Notes under the pieces: generated by a model
Database searches by the model: none
What the model saw: the letters and a program-made list of their open reading frames with translations, nothing else
What the model was told of the DNA's origin: nothing
NCBI GenBank assembly: GCA_038380795.1
Contig: CM076262.1
Coordinates: forward strand, 2,311,845 to 2,375,844
Origin: Pyrocephalus nanus
Taxonomy: Eukaryota; Chordata; Aves; Passeriformes; Tyrannidae
Length of the DNA stretch: 64,000 bases
Direction: 5' to 3'
In this document: positions 11,901 to 25,800 of the stretch, in pieces
Layout: each line of letters starts with the position of its first letter
Numbering within the stretch: the stretch's first letter is position 1
Position numbers and translations under genes: made by a program

Positions 11901-14900
11901 TATACTGTACTTAAAATAGCCTGTGCTTCTAAGATCTGTAGTGGAAGAGTTACCTCCTGCAGAGTTTTTGAGATCTAAAGAAGGGCAGCTTTCTCAAGCA
12001 CTGTTTACAAGCTCCTTTAGCATGATTGTAGCATCTACAATCTGTAGCAGAAAGACTCCCTCCTGTGGAACTAATAATATCCACAGAAGAAATACTGTGG
12101 ATTTCCAGAATCCTCATTTGCCTGTAAGAATTTAATATGGTTACAGCCATCTTTAGGTGTGAAGCCATTAAGTTCCATCACATATGTTTCAGCTCTACAA
12201 ATATCGGTCCATGATATCACTGTGTTACTACACTTTTAAGATGGTATAGCTTTTATGACTTCGGGAGTAACATCTAAAACCTCAACATTTGATCAAGTCT
12301 GCTTAATGCACATATTGAGCAATATCTTTAAATACCCCTGAGTATTCCAAGCAGAGAAAACAGAAGCATTCCTGAGAAAATACTTTTTAAGTAATCATTG
12401 TTAAAAAAATCCTGCTATTAACTTTAAAAAGGTCTGGTTACTTTACATCATAGAGGACATTGATATTATTAGAGAAACAGCAAATTCGCATATAAACCAT
12501 ATTAGTTCCCATAGACCCACACCCACTTTGTTACAATTGCTTGCAAAATCAAATATTTAGAGCATAAAATGTTAAAAAAATGCCTTGTCTATTCCCAAAC
12601 CCCCCAAACCAAAATGGTTTTGGAAGAGTGGTATTCAGAGAATGTGTCTGATTTGCCAAAATTAGAGGATATGACCTGTCAGTTTATTTTCTTTTTCTTT
12701 TCTAAATATATAATGGAACATCACCCAAAGACAGCAACTTCTATAGCATAGCTTTTTTTTCTTTATGTGTTTTATGAAAGGAATAAAGATTTTAGATTAT
12801 GTTGGTATAAACTGTGGCTGACAGGAAAGTAACTTAGATCCTTTCCTTTAAGGATAACAGACTTTAAAATAAAATTACTCTATCTTCTGGTTTGTGTAAA
12901 ATTCATTACTAGCTATTGTAGTTTCAATGCCATCTTAACTTCAGAATCACAGATATCTTCATGCATAAAATGTATTAATTTAGGAATGAAAAAAAAATAG
13001 TTGAAAGCAGAGTCTTCTTTCAGTTCCTTCCTTCTGAGCAGGCTGCTTACTTAACCCAGTACAAAAAGCTAGTGTGAGTTTCATTGCCTTGATTTAAAAA
13101 AAAACAGTTAATCAAAGAATAATGGATAGGATGTCTTCATCTGACAACATCTGTTGATCTTAAACAGGAGAATAGCCAGTGTGACAGTGAAGGTGTTCTT
13201 TACTTTTTTTTCCCCAAGCTGAAAAAACGGGGCATAGAGCTGTACAACCCACAGCAACGTGCATGTCTTTATACAATGTTGTTCACCAGAGACTTGTCAA
13301 CAGACTGAGCCATATTGGTTCTGGCAGTCTTTCTACTGGGACAATATTTGCCTTGAAGTACTATCTTTTCTCTTTTTCAATGTCAGCCTGAAGGCTCTTA
13401 GACAGCATATGTTCATTTCATGTCTTAGAGATATTGCTTCTGGTATTGCAAATGCATTACCACATTGAGCTTTTTTTGTAAAACAGATGGTACATATTAA
13501 GGTTTCCATTTCTTAGACAATTTCTGCAACTATTGTACTGCATTTTTCACGTTGACAAAAACATCATCAGCATCATGCAGTGAGGCACTAGATTATGTCA
13601 GAATGGTAAATGAAAGCCCACAACAGAAAGAGTTATAAAGGTGAATCTGTTCCCTTAGAAAAATGAGGAAGGGTGTAAGTTATATTTGGTAGATATTCAG
13701 TTAAAACTTAATGCCCTGATCTTGCAAAGTGATTTGTTTGGGTGCAATTTAGCTTGCAAGGGTTGTTTCTGATATGCAGGAATCATGTTTGGAATAGTTG
13801 TTATCTTTTCTAAGCCTGAGTCCTTAGGCATGGTGAAGAATACAAAGATTTGAGCACGAGGTGGACATGAGGAACGAGCCGAAGTGGTCACTGAAGGATT
13901 ATGAGAATCATAGTGAAGTAGAGGTTCACGGGCCAGCAGCCTGTAGTACAGAACTGGTCCAATTTAGAAGACCATCTAGGACAGCCTGGCAAAAATCTGT
14001 GTGCTCAGCAAACAGGCAATGGACAAGAAGTAAATTAGTCACATTCTCCTGGAGAGAGTGTAGTAGATGCTCTCTGGCAAGACGAAAGTGCTTTTAGGCA
14101 AAACTAGAGAGATTGGTCCAATTGCAACTGCAGTAGAAAATAAAGGGAATGGTAAATTGGCATCAGTAGCTTACTTTTGGGGTATTGTTGTCTTTATCCA
14201 CCACTGTAGCATCAGCCTTGTTGAGAAGACACTATTTTAGTGACTTAAATGTAAACTGGATTTCTTTGTCCTCATTTCAAGCCTCAGATCAAATACAGAA
14301 GAGTGGAAAGTGCGACTCGGGCAAAAATAACATTCAGGGTTAGAAGTGAGGTTAGTTGACACAACTGAATGTCAAGACATATTCAGAAAGGTCTGAATTT
14401 GCCATGTAGTGATTATTTCTTCTGCTAGGAGGATTGCTGAAAATACAAGACTGCTTTACCATGCTCCTACTCCATAAAGAGTAAGAGTATTGGTTCTTCA
14501 CATAAACAGATCACCTTTGGATGAAACCTACATGACTTTCTTCCGAGTGTGAGACTTGAAGAACAACAGATCAAAAGAAAGAGGTGGAAAGCAACATTTG
14601 ACCAACAGATTCTACTGAGACATTAGTGGTGCTGGTGTGTAGTGCAAGGGCTGTGTACATGTGTACATACCTTGAGGAGATAACCAAAATATCAGAAGTT
14701 ATTTGTCCCCTCCATTCAATTTGAAAATGAAGTTTATTTGAAGAACTCATGACAAAGTCATGTTATAGCGTGTCAAGACAGAAGAGTCTTACCAATCACA
14801 ATGCCGTTTTGCACATTACTTTTTACAGGAACAACAGGTCATCTCGAAATGCCACAGATGATGAGCACCATTTTTTGAGGGATAGTGCTGTTCTGATGCT

Positions 14901-16850
14901 GCATTTGCTTACAGTCAGTAATGTCTATGAATAACTCAGAATGCCCAGGTCTAGGCAAGTAAGTTTTGCATTTACTTCTATGAAGTCATAGTATTAACTG
15001 TGGCTTGTAAAAAATTCTACAAGAGTTTAGGCTAGTCTTTCCAGTGTTCTTTTGAGCTGTCAAATTAATTTGTCTCAGGAATTGACCATTTTCTTTATTT
15101 CATCAAAGTCCCCTCTTCTCCTAATGTTTTTCCTATGCCCCTCCAGTCATTATATCTTTCTCCCTGTGTTGCACTTCTAGCAGTCAAAGAGAAATGGGAC
15201 CTCAGATTTTGACCTTGTTATTTTCTCATTGTAAAATTTTTACCATCACATGTTAATAGAGCATTAAAGTCACCATTTTTAATCAAAACATGTAATCAAA
15301 ACATTTTAATCAAAAAATTTAAAGCATAGTTAAATCTTAAAAAGATGGACAAACTCAAATAACTGCATATTGTATTAAATGAATAAATAAATAAATAAAA
15401 TATTTCAAGCCATAGTTAAACCCCCCCTATTTTTCTAAGAGGCCAATTCATATGACTATATGCACGATCATAATCTGCTTTTGCAGAAATAAGAACTTAT
15501 GCTTTCTGTGTTGGTGAGAACAGTTTAGTCCATTGAAGGAGGTAGTATGATATTTTGCCTCTTCATTCCCTTGGGGTTCCTTTCTTCCTAAATAGGTAGG
15601 GTCACATTTTTGACCTTTTCCATATATTGTCAGACTGAATGACTTGCTCAATCTAGTGTCAAAGGCATTTGGAAATTATTAATTATTCTGGTGGCCCAGA
15701 TTGAAATAGCTTAAAATTGCCTGATTTTAAAAGGTATCTTATACCACCAAGTATTCTGAAGATTTTTAGTTAATCTTTTCCTTGAAGACTAATCAAAAAT
15801 TCTATCCACAGACTTAAAAAACGTCTTCAAATTCTTCTGAGTGTGATCTGACTAAAGATCATAAATGTGGATTCCTGAATCTAGAGAGCCTGAAACAGGG
15901 GCTCTGATGCTCCTCAGTAATTGCTCAAGGATCTAGGTAGCAGCATTAAGCTCTAGGGAGAAGTTCTAAAAGACAGCTTATCTTCTTGCAAAGTGGTATG
16001 GACTCCAACAAACTGCTGAAAAAATAAAAATATTTCAATTGCCAAAAAAAGAATGTTATTCACACCAAAGTATCATCTGCTGAGCACAGAGAACAAAATG
16101 AAGACACACATCCACCTTGTCAGGCAGTAGATTTTGACATTTAATACAGAGTTTGCAAGGATTTTCAGTTTACTAGGACAGATGAATTTTCCTGAACTCA
16201 CTGTGTTCCAAATTAATGATGGCACCTTGTTTTCCTAGTTCTTATGCCCATTAGGGAAATGCATAATTCATTCTGAAGATGTGCATGGATTGAGGTACTT
16301 GTGTTTGTGATCAGCTTTTACAAACAGGAAAGAAATGTCCACTTTATGTAAACAGCTACTGAAGCGGAATGTATATTTAGTTCTTTGCATTTAATTTTAG
16401 CCTTGTTGATTCACTCTGTTATTCCACAGTTTTACAGATCCTGAGGAAAAGCTATACAGAAGACTTAATATTCAACATGAAGGGCAATGTACATATTTTT
16501 GAGTGGAAAAATAATAATTAATTTTAATACATGCAGATAAGTAAGAGAAAAAAACATCTCTGATGTTAGTGAAAATCTCACAAACAGCAATTTAAGGTCT
16601 GTGTTCAATGGTTAAATTAACAAGCAAGCCATTCTGGCAAATGTCCAGTTTTCACAAATTAAAGATATTTTACTGATAAATCCTTTGTCTTTCAACAATT
16701 CAGTGTATGCAATGTGTATGTATTTTCTGATAATACTGTACAACATTTATTTTTCTTTCCTTGTGTTTCAGCTAAACATAGGCAGGAAGAGAATTCTTGT
16801 GAAAAGAAAACAAAGGATATATTTTTTGAAACCAAAAGAAATTCCTCACA
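11901..16850. other. AT-rich gene desert
   Basis: No gene recognised. Three loose AATCAAAAC-type units stand in tandem at 15281-15319, and an AAAT-type repeat lies at 15379-15400. A short stretch near 13718-13745 (CCCTGATCTTGCAAAGTG) resembles a recurrent old amniote repeat but is too short to classify. Confidence 0.5.
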
Positions 16851-16852
16851 TA

Positions 16853-17228
16853 TCACTTGGCCCTGCGAGCAGAAGGTGTGAAGGAAGGGGCTGAAATGCT
16901 AGACACATCAAATACTTTAAAAGCCAGCACTTGAGTGTTTAAAAAATAGACTGTCAGTTGAAATGTTTCAATGTGAGAGAGACAGAGAAGGAGAGGCTCA
17001 AAGGTGTTTAAAAGGGCTGCCGGTGAGGCTTGTATCAGGAGCAGTAATAGTGAGAAATTCATTGGTGCTGACGATGGGGAGGGCAGTATCAGAGATGATT
17101 GAGCTGCTGTAGGTGCTGGCACTGGAGCTGCAAATGGTGACACTGGTGGTTGTGGGAGGGGTGGAGGTGACAGCTTTGTTAGCAGCCTTGTGTCTGATGA
17201 AGAAGAGAATGTTTCTCTCAGAGTGCAC
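16853..17228 (-). other. GC-richer Ser/Thr-rich open patch, unrecognised
   Basis: On the minus strand two overlapping frames are open, 17228-16998 (76 codons) and 17143-16853 (96 codons). They stand in a patch visibly richer in G and C than the surrounding desert. The first frame is rich in Ser and Thr (for example TSTPPTTTSVTICSSSASTY). Neither matches a family I know. With two frames open at once, composition is the simplest explanation. A decayed retrocopy or a non-coding exon cannot be excluded. I do not call it a gene. Confidence 0.25.
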
Positions 17229-19710
17229 CCTTCACCTTCATGTTAAAAATAGCACTTGGTAAGCTATTTATGGGGATTTGGGGGATTCTAGTTCTCCTTT
17301 GCCATATGGGTGGCTGCTGACATCAGATTTGGTACTTCCCTTCTGAACTGCAACACTGGAAAGCAAATGGGATGGTCTGGATTTCACTGGGTGATTTTCA
17401 CAGGAGACATCCCCTTTATTTCATTTGTGATAGAGCTTTTTCAGAAAATAAGAATACCTAAATTGGACACACTTTTAGTAAAGAAAAAGAAGCAAGATAT
17501 GAGTTTTGAATCAGATACTGGATGTTACAGACTGCTTCAGTGTTAATTTAAACTTGGCAGTGCTCAGATAAAAAAGTGTACTTCAAGAAAGCCTTCCCTT
17601 CCCTCTCTCCTTCCCCTCTCCTTCCCCTTCCCTTTACCCTTCCCTGTCCCCTTCCCATCCCCTTTCTTTCCCCTTCCTTTCCCTTCCCTAATCTACAGCA
17701 GAGCAATTGAAAAAATCTGTTGTCTACAGTTTTGGGTTTTGTGGATATTTTTGTGGCATTGAGGTTTTTTTTCATTATGATTATTATTATTATTTTGTGC
17801 TACTATTATAGTGTATTAATAAACATCTAAACTTGACAGAAATATGCTATGGTGATACAGGTTTGTTCCAGTTTATGAAACATTGCAATTCACTTCAGAT
17901 CTTTTGCTCAACTTTTCTGCTGTTGTAATAGCAGTGGATGTTGAGGAATATTTTGTTTAGTCACTAATAAGTTTCTTTTTTTCCTATATCATACAATTTC
18001 TTTGAAAAATGAGACAAAGTGCTATGTCTTTAGGACATTTTCAAGAACATTATAAAAGCTAAATCCCAGAGTTACTGCTTTAGGGATAATGTATTTGCAA
18101 CAGTGTCAAATTATAATTCCATTTGTTAACAAGTACTGTTAAACTCTGTACTTTTTCTATAGTTTTAAATGTGTTTTTGAAAAAATAACCAAAGCAAAAC
18201 TAGGTAGCAAACCTATAAATGTTCTTTATATGGGCTTTCCTAATACTGTTGCCTTTCATTACACAAATAAATAAATGAAAAGTAGTAGTATGCTGTGTAT
18301 TTTAAAACACAGATGTGAGGACTTCCCCCAGTGATTTTCTTTCAAACAGCTTTTACATTTCACTAGCAGTACTCCAATATATGCATGTGTGTGACACCAC
18401 AGTTTTGAGAGCTGCAGTGAATGGCGCCATTTCAGAAGCTTGTTGGCAAAAAAAAGTCTGGAGATATTTATAGTTAGTAACATTCCAGACCCTGAATAAA
18501 TAGTTGACTAGTCTTTTCAACTCCTGGCTAAATAGCAAACGTTAAGATTGTTTCCATTGGGGCACAGGTATTCATAGCATGCACACATCTTTATCTTATT
18601 TCAATTCTCTGCAGAGTCCAAAGAGCTGGTTTTAATTCTTGTATGAATTTATAGCCTTTCTGCTTAGACTTCAGACTGGATCAGAACTCAAAGCAAACTA
18701 AACATGGAATCAGCAAGTAATCTTATTTTCAACAAAAACATTTTTTTTTCTTTTAATTTACTCACACAGTCAGCAAGTATTTCAACTTCTAGAATTTTCT
18801 GAGCTCTTTTTAACGGTGTTTCTCTAGCCTGCTTCCCAGAAGTATATGAATATGCAGTATATTTAGACTATTCATGGGGTTTATCTGACTGCTCTTCTTT
18901 TTTTCCTCTTTTCTTTTTCCTCTTTGATCAATGTTTTATGATTGCAAATGATGGGTTTTGAACCAAAATAGAGGGTGATGTTTGAGGGCTTTGTATTCAC
19001 TGATATGTAAGAAGTCCCAGTGTGTAAAGTGTGTTTCCAAAATTTACAAGATTACTCAAGATTTCTGGAGTGCATGCAGTTTTCTATGCTATCATTACTG
19101 AAAGTTTGGCCAGGTTTGTCTAGAGTAGGCTGTTTTTCCTTTATATCTATGGTTTAGCTATCTGAATGCAAATCACTAAACCCACTAAAACGGGGGTCTG
19201 AGATACTGTATATTATCTGGCACTGTAAATCGTGTCCACCCAACAACAGCCAGGTTTGCAACTTAAGGAGAAGTGCTGGTTTATGATCCCTTTCTCCTGT
19301 GAACTAAAAAACCCAAAAAACCAAGCCAGAGCAACAGCAAAGATGAGACTTTTCTCACTATGGTTACTTTTGGGGAGGAGGCATTTGTGGGAGAGATTTC
19401 ATGATAGCACAAGGTAGGTGCCTAAAAGAAGACAAGAAAATAAGAGGTTGATTTCTGCTTTCTGATTTCTATTTGCAAACAGGTTCTGTGAACACTAGTC
19501 TCTTGCAGCTCACCATCTTTCTGACATCTGAAGTGGTGTCTACTCCAGGTGGTGCTCACACTCATGAAGTACCTTACTGCATTCTATGGTGAAACTGCTG
19601 ACACAGCAATTGTAATGCCGTGCCTTCTGGCTACCAAAATCTCCCCCACCGCTGTTCCCTTTCTGCTCACCTCACTTCTTGTGATGAATGGAATGGAAAT
19701 GGTGGAAAGG
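17229..19710. other. Intergenic DNA with simple repeats
   Basis: Apart from the pyrimidine tract at 17.6 kb and short ATT units near 17780, I see no gene or transposon here. A pyrimidine-rich stretch also lies at 18893-18925. Confidence 0.5.
17592..17689. repeat. 98-nt polypyrimidine tract
   Basis: CCTTCCC-type units run for 98 nt with only three purines on the plus strand (17635, 17646, 17657). The minus strand is therefore almost pure purine. Such homopurine/homopyrimidine tracts can form triplex (H-DNA) structures. This is probably a decayed CCCTT-type microsatellite. Confidence 0.9.
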
Positions 19711-19731
19711 GAAATAGAAAATAAAAATAAA

Positions 19732-19832
19732 TTAAAACAAACAAACAAAAAACATCAAACAAAACAAAACAAACAAACAAACAAAACAAAAACAAAAACA
19801 AAAACAAAACAAAACAACAACAACAAAAAAAA
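19732..19832. repeat. A/C-only simple repeat (CAAA/CAAAA)n
   Basis: CAAA and CAAAA units, with CAA units at the right end, run for about 100 nt. A single T near 19755 breaks them. The preceding 19711-19731 is also A-rich. The apparent Lys/Thr/Gln/Asn-rich open frame through here is produced by the repeat. Confidence 0.9.
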
Positions 19833-22800
19833 CTTAGGACAAGGAAAAGATAGTTTATGGATACTTGACATTGTCTTTTTGAATGCAATGCCTTCTGTGG
19901 AACATGAGGGAGAGCATGGGTAAAAAAAAATGATGGAGACACCCTCAACTTATCACAAAGTACCTGACGAAAAAGAAAGATGAGGTTCAACCATTTGTGG
20001 TTAAGTATGTTTCCTGCTTTATCATCTTTGTAGAATTTGGATTTGTACTTTTTTGTCTTTGCTGACTGACTTTTTAATAATCTCGTGATGAATTTAGAAC
20101 AAATAACCAGCAATACCCAAAGCATTCGGACAATTCACAATGAATAACAGTATATCCCACTTTGTCCAAGCTTCCCCTACTGCTTCAAATTCTTCCTAAT
20201 ACTTTTGCCTGCCTAGTGGTGCCTGCACCTCTGCTTAAATTGTTGCTTCTCGTCTGTTCCTTCAGACAGGTTGCACTGTCCTGTTTTTCTCAGAAAAGTT
20301 CATTACAATGAATACCAATTTCATACAGCCAATTCAAAACATTTCTGAGCAAACTACCTAAAAATCCTCATGCAAACATTGTATGTTATTCATTAATTGA
20401 TCCATAAGATTCATATCCTCCCTCTGCATGTAAAAAAAATTGCAAAATGTGTGTCTGAGAGGTGGGGGGGTTCATCTCAGAAGATCTGCAGCTTTTAAGC
20501 TATTTCCAAGCTGTCATGTGGACCCTTGGGCAGAAAGGTCAGTGTTATACTGTGATGGCTGGGGGTGTTGCCAACAGCTCTCATAGAAGAGGTCTTAGAA
20601 ACAACAGGACTCCTGTCTGCAGATCTTTGCCCATGTATGTCTGAAGTATCAGCTAAGCAAAGTTTATCACAGCTGGTTTACAGAGCGTTTCCAGATCCTA
20701 TTCACAGAAGTAGAGTTTCTGATATATTTCAAAAACTGCAGCTCCTTGGGAGAAGTATAATACTCTGGACCAGGTCCCTCAGTAGCTTCTGAGAATGTGT
20801 TTTTTGACCCACTTGTATTCAGAAATGCAAGTCCCTACCTATCCTCTGCACAGACTTCAGGTGCACCTTTATCCACTCTTTCTTTAGCATCAATTCAGTC
20901 ATGAACAGGCCTGCAGAAAACTGGAAAGTTACTGAACACAAAGGAAAAGAGGCCAATTACAAGTGACCTGGGGGAAGCAAAGTACGTGTACATCTGAAGG
21001 GTTATGGTGGAAGGGCTGGTGTGAGTCAAAGGTAATTTTGTACTAAAATACTAAAAGCTTCTGTCAAATGGAAAAAATTATACATAGTGGATTTTAACCA
21101 AACAGACACACCTAATTCATTAGAGTGTGCACATATTTATTTTTATCTTATTCAACTGCAGGAGAGATGAAGCTGAGATTGGAAGGTTTGCTGGGTGTGG
21201 ATCTGGTTCAGAAGTCTTTCAGTTAGGACCCAGAACTTAAAATGTACTTGTGAAAGAAAGCCTTTAAGTTTTACATCACATATTCAATCAGTACAATAGA
21301 AGTTGGAAGGAAAAAGGCAAAAAAAAGAGATGGTAGCTCTAAGCAAAAAAAAATTTAAAATACATTGCACAATCTACCAAGGCACATTTCAAAGCACTAT
21401 TAGTGAAAATCAAAGCATATATAAGCCAAATCTGGGCAGTCAGTGATTACTGATTTTTCAGTCTCATTTAGAACATAAAAACTTCTAACATTTCAGAAAT
21501 ATATTTGTTCAAAGTTCTATACAAAAACAGATATTGTGTATTATTATCTCACCATTTGCTAGTTTTTTCTGGTATGAAAAAGAATCAGAATGGTATTGAG
21601 ACTTTGAAAGCCAATAGATTATTGGGTCAGTAAGAGTATTACAGTGAACTAATATTAATTGTGACATGATTTCCTCACATGACTTTCCTACATTTGCAAA
21701 GCAATCTCTGGCAGCCAGGCCACCTTGGCATTTGGTGTCAAGTGTCCTAACCATCTGCTTTCCTACCATCAGAGAGGGAGGCATTTTGTAAGCTTTGGTC
21801 CCTTTGCTCAACACTTTCTGCTTCACGTTAGGTTTCTCCTAGGGAGCCATGATAACCTTGCAGGTCTCAGTAAATGTGCGTTAATATTATAAAATGTAGT
21901 TTTTCCTTGCTTCTGAGGGTCCTATTGGTTCTGCTATATTCAACTTTGGGAAGATACTACTGGGATTCCTTACCTCCTGACATGACTGTATGGATAAATG
22001 AATAAAGTGGGGTTCAAGATCAAAGTCTGATTCAGAAGTATCTCTGCTTTCACATTGGATAGCAGACAGACAAAAAGAGCTAGCAAAAAAAAGGCTCTGT
22101 ATATTTGCCTGTATTTAGCCAGACCTGAGCCTGGCCTCTGCAATGTCTTCTCCCACTGCAGTATTCCTAACATAGGTCAAGCAACACTTTTTCCTTCACT
22201 GAACTGTGGTCTGCTAGCCACCAGTCACCACTGAATAGACCATGAGGTAACTGCACATCTGTTCTCTGTGAAATCAGCAGGGAAGAAAACAAAAGAATTT
22301 CATGCAGATCCATACCCAAGCCCAGAGGGACCTGAGCAACTTCCTCTAGAGGAAACGGGGAAGAATACTTCCTAACTTCCTAGACAAACACCTTAGGCCG
22401 CTGTGGACCTGTTTTCTCACAATTACTGCCAGCTCCATGCAGGTAACTTCCACGGAGGTTGCTCTTATTAGAAAAATTCCATCACAGAGTCATAGTGCAA
22501 TCTCTAAAGCAGTTTAGAATCATTAATCTGGACTTCTAGTATCCACCCAAATGCAAGAGCATAGGTTTTCGAGCTTTCCCTAAGAAATTCAGCTGCAATG
22601 AACACCCTCAGCATTCACTAAGCCACCCTTTTGGAGGAAAGTGCTAAGGAGAACAGCTGCTGTCAGGCAAGTAAAACGACCATTGGCTATAGCCAGAACA
22701 ACTAGTTTCATGGAAGAGACGATACAGTCTGTGGCACTTTAGAAAACTTACAAATCACACAATCATGGGGTCACACACAAATCTGTAGCATTCTGAGATT

Positions 22801-25800
22801 AAGCCAGCTGTTTTACATTATACAGGGCTATGGTTTCTGACTGCCTGGGAATTTTGTTAGTTCATTCCCTTTCACTGAATAGTAACATGATGTATGGTGG
22901 TATCAGGATACTTGGTTTGATCTCAAGATGGTGAAAAATATAAATTATATTGGCCATCACTACCCACGGAGTGCCCAGATAATCAGTGGAGATAGATTAG
23001 ATTCTCCTGAGAGTGATTTAGAGTGGGAAACTACTTTTGGATGCTCTGACTCAGTGGAGTTTATTTACCAACACTGACTATGGATAAGTTTATGAAGATA
23101 GTCCTTGGAAAACAAACTCAGCTCTTGTGCATTCTCATGCTTCCAGGTAGTTATTTTACAATAATGAGATTCAAAGGGAAGAACAGAAAGGGTACTCAGT
23201 GAAGAACTTGAGCAAAAGTGCAAACTGGACAAACACCACGCAGTTCCACATTCTAAGCATGCTTTCACAGATAGATGATCATCGTAAATACCTGCTCTTC
23301 CCCTTTGAGCATACAGGTGTGTAACACATGAAAAAGAGCAGATTCCATTCTAAAGTCTACTTGTACATGTGCAAAATATTCCTTCCACAAGGTACAAGGC
23401 AGACGAAGATGCTCAGAATTTAGTATTTTAACAGTAGATGTGAGATTACTTTATTACATCTCTATCCCTCTTCCATTACCCCACTCAGAATAGATATTCA
23501 TGATGAGTCACTGAAAACTTATTTCAAGGACTGACAAACACCTACTTATCTCTGTGTCTTTAATATTATTTGATTTTTTTTTTTCTTCAGCAGAAAGACA
23601 ATTGTCTTCTCCTTTGGAAAAATGTGATAGTCACGCCCTGATTGGTAGGAAGAGGAGATATTTAGGCACTGATCTTTCACAGTATGACAATGCAGTATTA
23701 TTTTCTTCTGCTGGTCAGACAGAGTCATTTTCATATGGACAGGGCATCTTTTAGACTGGCCCATCACATATATAGACAGGACTTTTATAGCTGCACTAAG
23801 CAAACGTACATTTAAATGCACAGTCTACAGTGTGAAATTATTTTTTTTTTTGTAGTCTATTCACACAAGCCTGTTGCATAATTTGAAATAATCTGAAGGG
23901 ACTAACAACGACTGATAATTGTAGGGGTAATACGTACACCTAAAGAAAAGGACTGTCATAGGTGAAGGTTAGGATCCTATATCCAGCTGTGTTGTCCAAA
24001 TTGGTATTAGTTTAATAACGTGTAAACTGTGCTAGAAAAATGTAATTGTCCTGCATTACAAGGGTACTCCTTTAACTGCACAGTTTATTCAAATGTATAA
24101 TCTAAATAATTGAGTACCTATGCATATAATAGAACATTGCTTCATATGCAAACACTATTAAATAGAGAGTTATATCCAAACAGACGAATAAAAAAGATGC
24201 CTGAATATAATTGGTTTGCTTTTGATTATTCCACAGATACAAATTTACTTAAACAATAAGTCTAGACAAGGTAGGGTTTATTGTCAGACAAAATTCGGTT
24301 TGGGAGAGGGAAGCTGAGGGATTTATGAGGCACTTAGGGGGACTGTTTTTTAATCTACTTCCCACCTTGCTGTTTAATAAGGGTAATATAAGAAAGGAAG
24401 CAGACTTATGACTTCTGACCAACAATTTATTTATTGCTTTGAACGGGATACGAAAAATGTTATCAGTCTGTGTAATAAAGTTATGCCATATAAGTGTGCA
24501 AGTGGATACAAATATCTACATGACTGAATTGTAAAAATTTAACAAAAAAAATTGAGATCGGAAAACAGTAATAGGGCAACTGTATAAGATAGCTGAGTTC
24601 GAGAAGATCTGAGTACCTTGAAAGTACCAGAGTACTTGAAGGCCTCAGACTCTTCAATTGGTATTAGGTTCAATTGTGGCATTTCTCTGGGAACTTCATG
24701 CTTGCAGAAAAGCCCTACTGAAGTCAGCAGCACTCTGTGTGGGCATAGGAGAAAGTCTGTGCCACAAATAGCATTCAAATGGTTATCAGAATCTGCACTT
24801 ACAAATGGACCTCTTGATATCCATCTCTGAAGACTGTGACTGTGTAAGTTCATGGACCATACTAAATTCCGGACAAGTTTACTGTTTCTTAAACAAAGTC
24901 TTAGGAGAAGCCTCAGACCAGGCAAATAAGAACTACATAATGAGACTGCAGTGAAATTTCTGCCCTACAATATTTTACTGTTTCAGATTTATGCTGTGTA
25001 TGAACATACCTGTGGAATCACATACATACGTATGTGTATACGTGAGTATAATACATATATGTGTATATTATAAATGGATATCATACATATACTCAACACA
25101 GTTATCTAAAAGACAAGGAAAAATAAAGAGCTTTCGCTTAAATCTAATCTTCTGAGACACTGAACTTTACTGGTGTCAGAAGAGGTTGACTATTAATCCC
25201 CAAATGATTGGTCACTGTTGTATCTAGAAGTCATCTTGAGACAGAATTTAGACTGCCTTCACTGGTGCCTAATTTACCCATTACTAATGTAATGTTTTAG
25301 TTCAAGTGAGAATGAGCAATTCAGACTACTTCGCATGTAGGGCTATTATATTCTTGTTCCCTAAAGTGAAAGGAAGGAAGTAATGCCAGTGCCTAATTTA
25401 GGCACCTATGCTATGTGATTTGAATACAGCCTTTAATCACTTACAAATAATTTGCATTTATTGCCATTGTAGTCAAATGTCCAGATGATGTTCTGTTAAT
25501 AACTCCTTTTGTATCTCCTATTGCTTATATAAAATTAAGTCAATAATAGCCTGTCTCAGTAAATCTATTTTTGACAGTTCGTCTTTCCTTTTTTTTCACC
25601 TTTATCTCCTTTCTTTTTAATTCAGAAAAGCTCTAGGTGTGGGTTTTTTAAAAAAAACACTCTTTCAGCAAATCGAAATAAGGCATTTCCACAGAATGCT
25701 GCCAACTTTGTAATAAGATTTAGTAGCTTTCCAGAGAGCTACTTGCAGTTCTAATAATAATTTTCTTTAAGTGTTCCGCTTTAGAAAATGTCTTCTTTGT

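Noticed and set aside
16761..16894. Acceptor-like TTGTGTTTCAG followed by a short open stretch
   Set aside because: There is no matching donor and no recognisable protein. Such acceptor words are common by chance in T-rich DNA.
19549..20125. A 124-codon plus frame and a 152-codon minus frame
   Set aside because: Both run through the CAAA/CAAAA repeat. Their Lys/Thr/Gln/Asn-rich or Phe/Leu/Cys-rich sequence is simply the translated repeat.
24539..24925. 128-codon minus-strand frame
   Set aside because: No family resemblance. A plus-strand frame (24618-24830) is also open, and part of the stretch resembles an old repeat.
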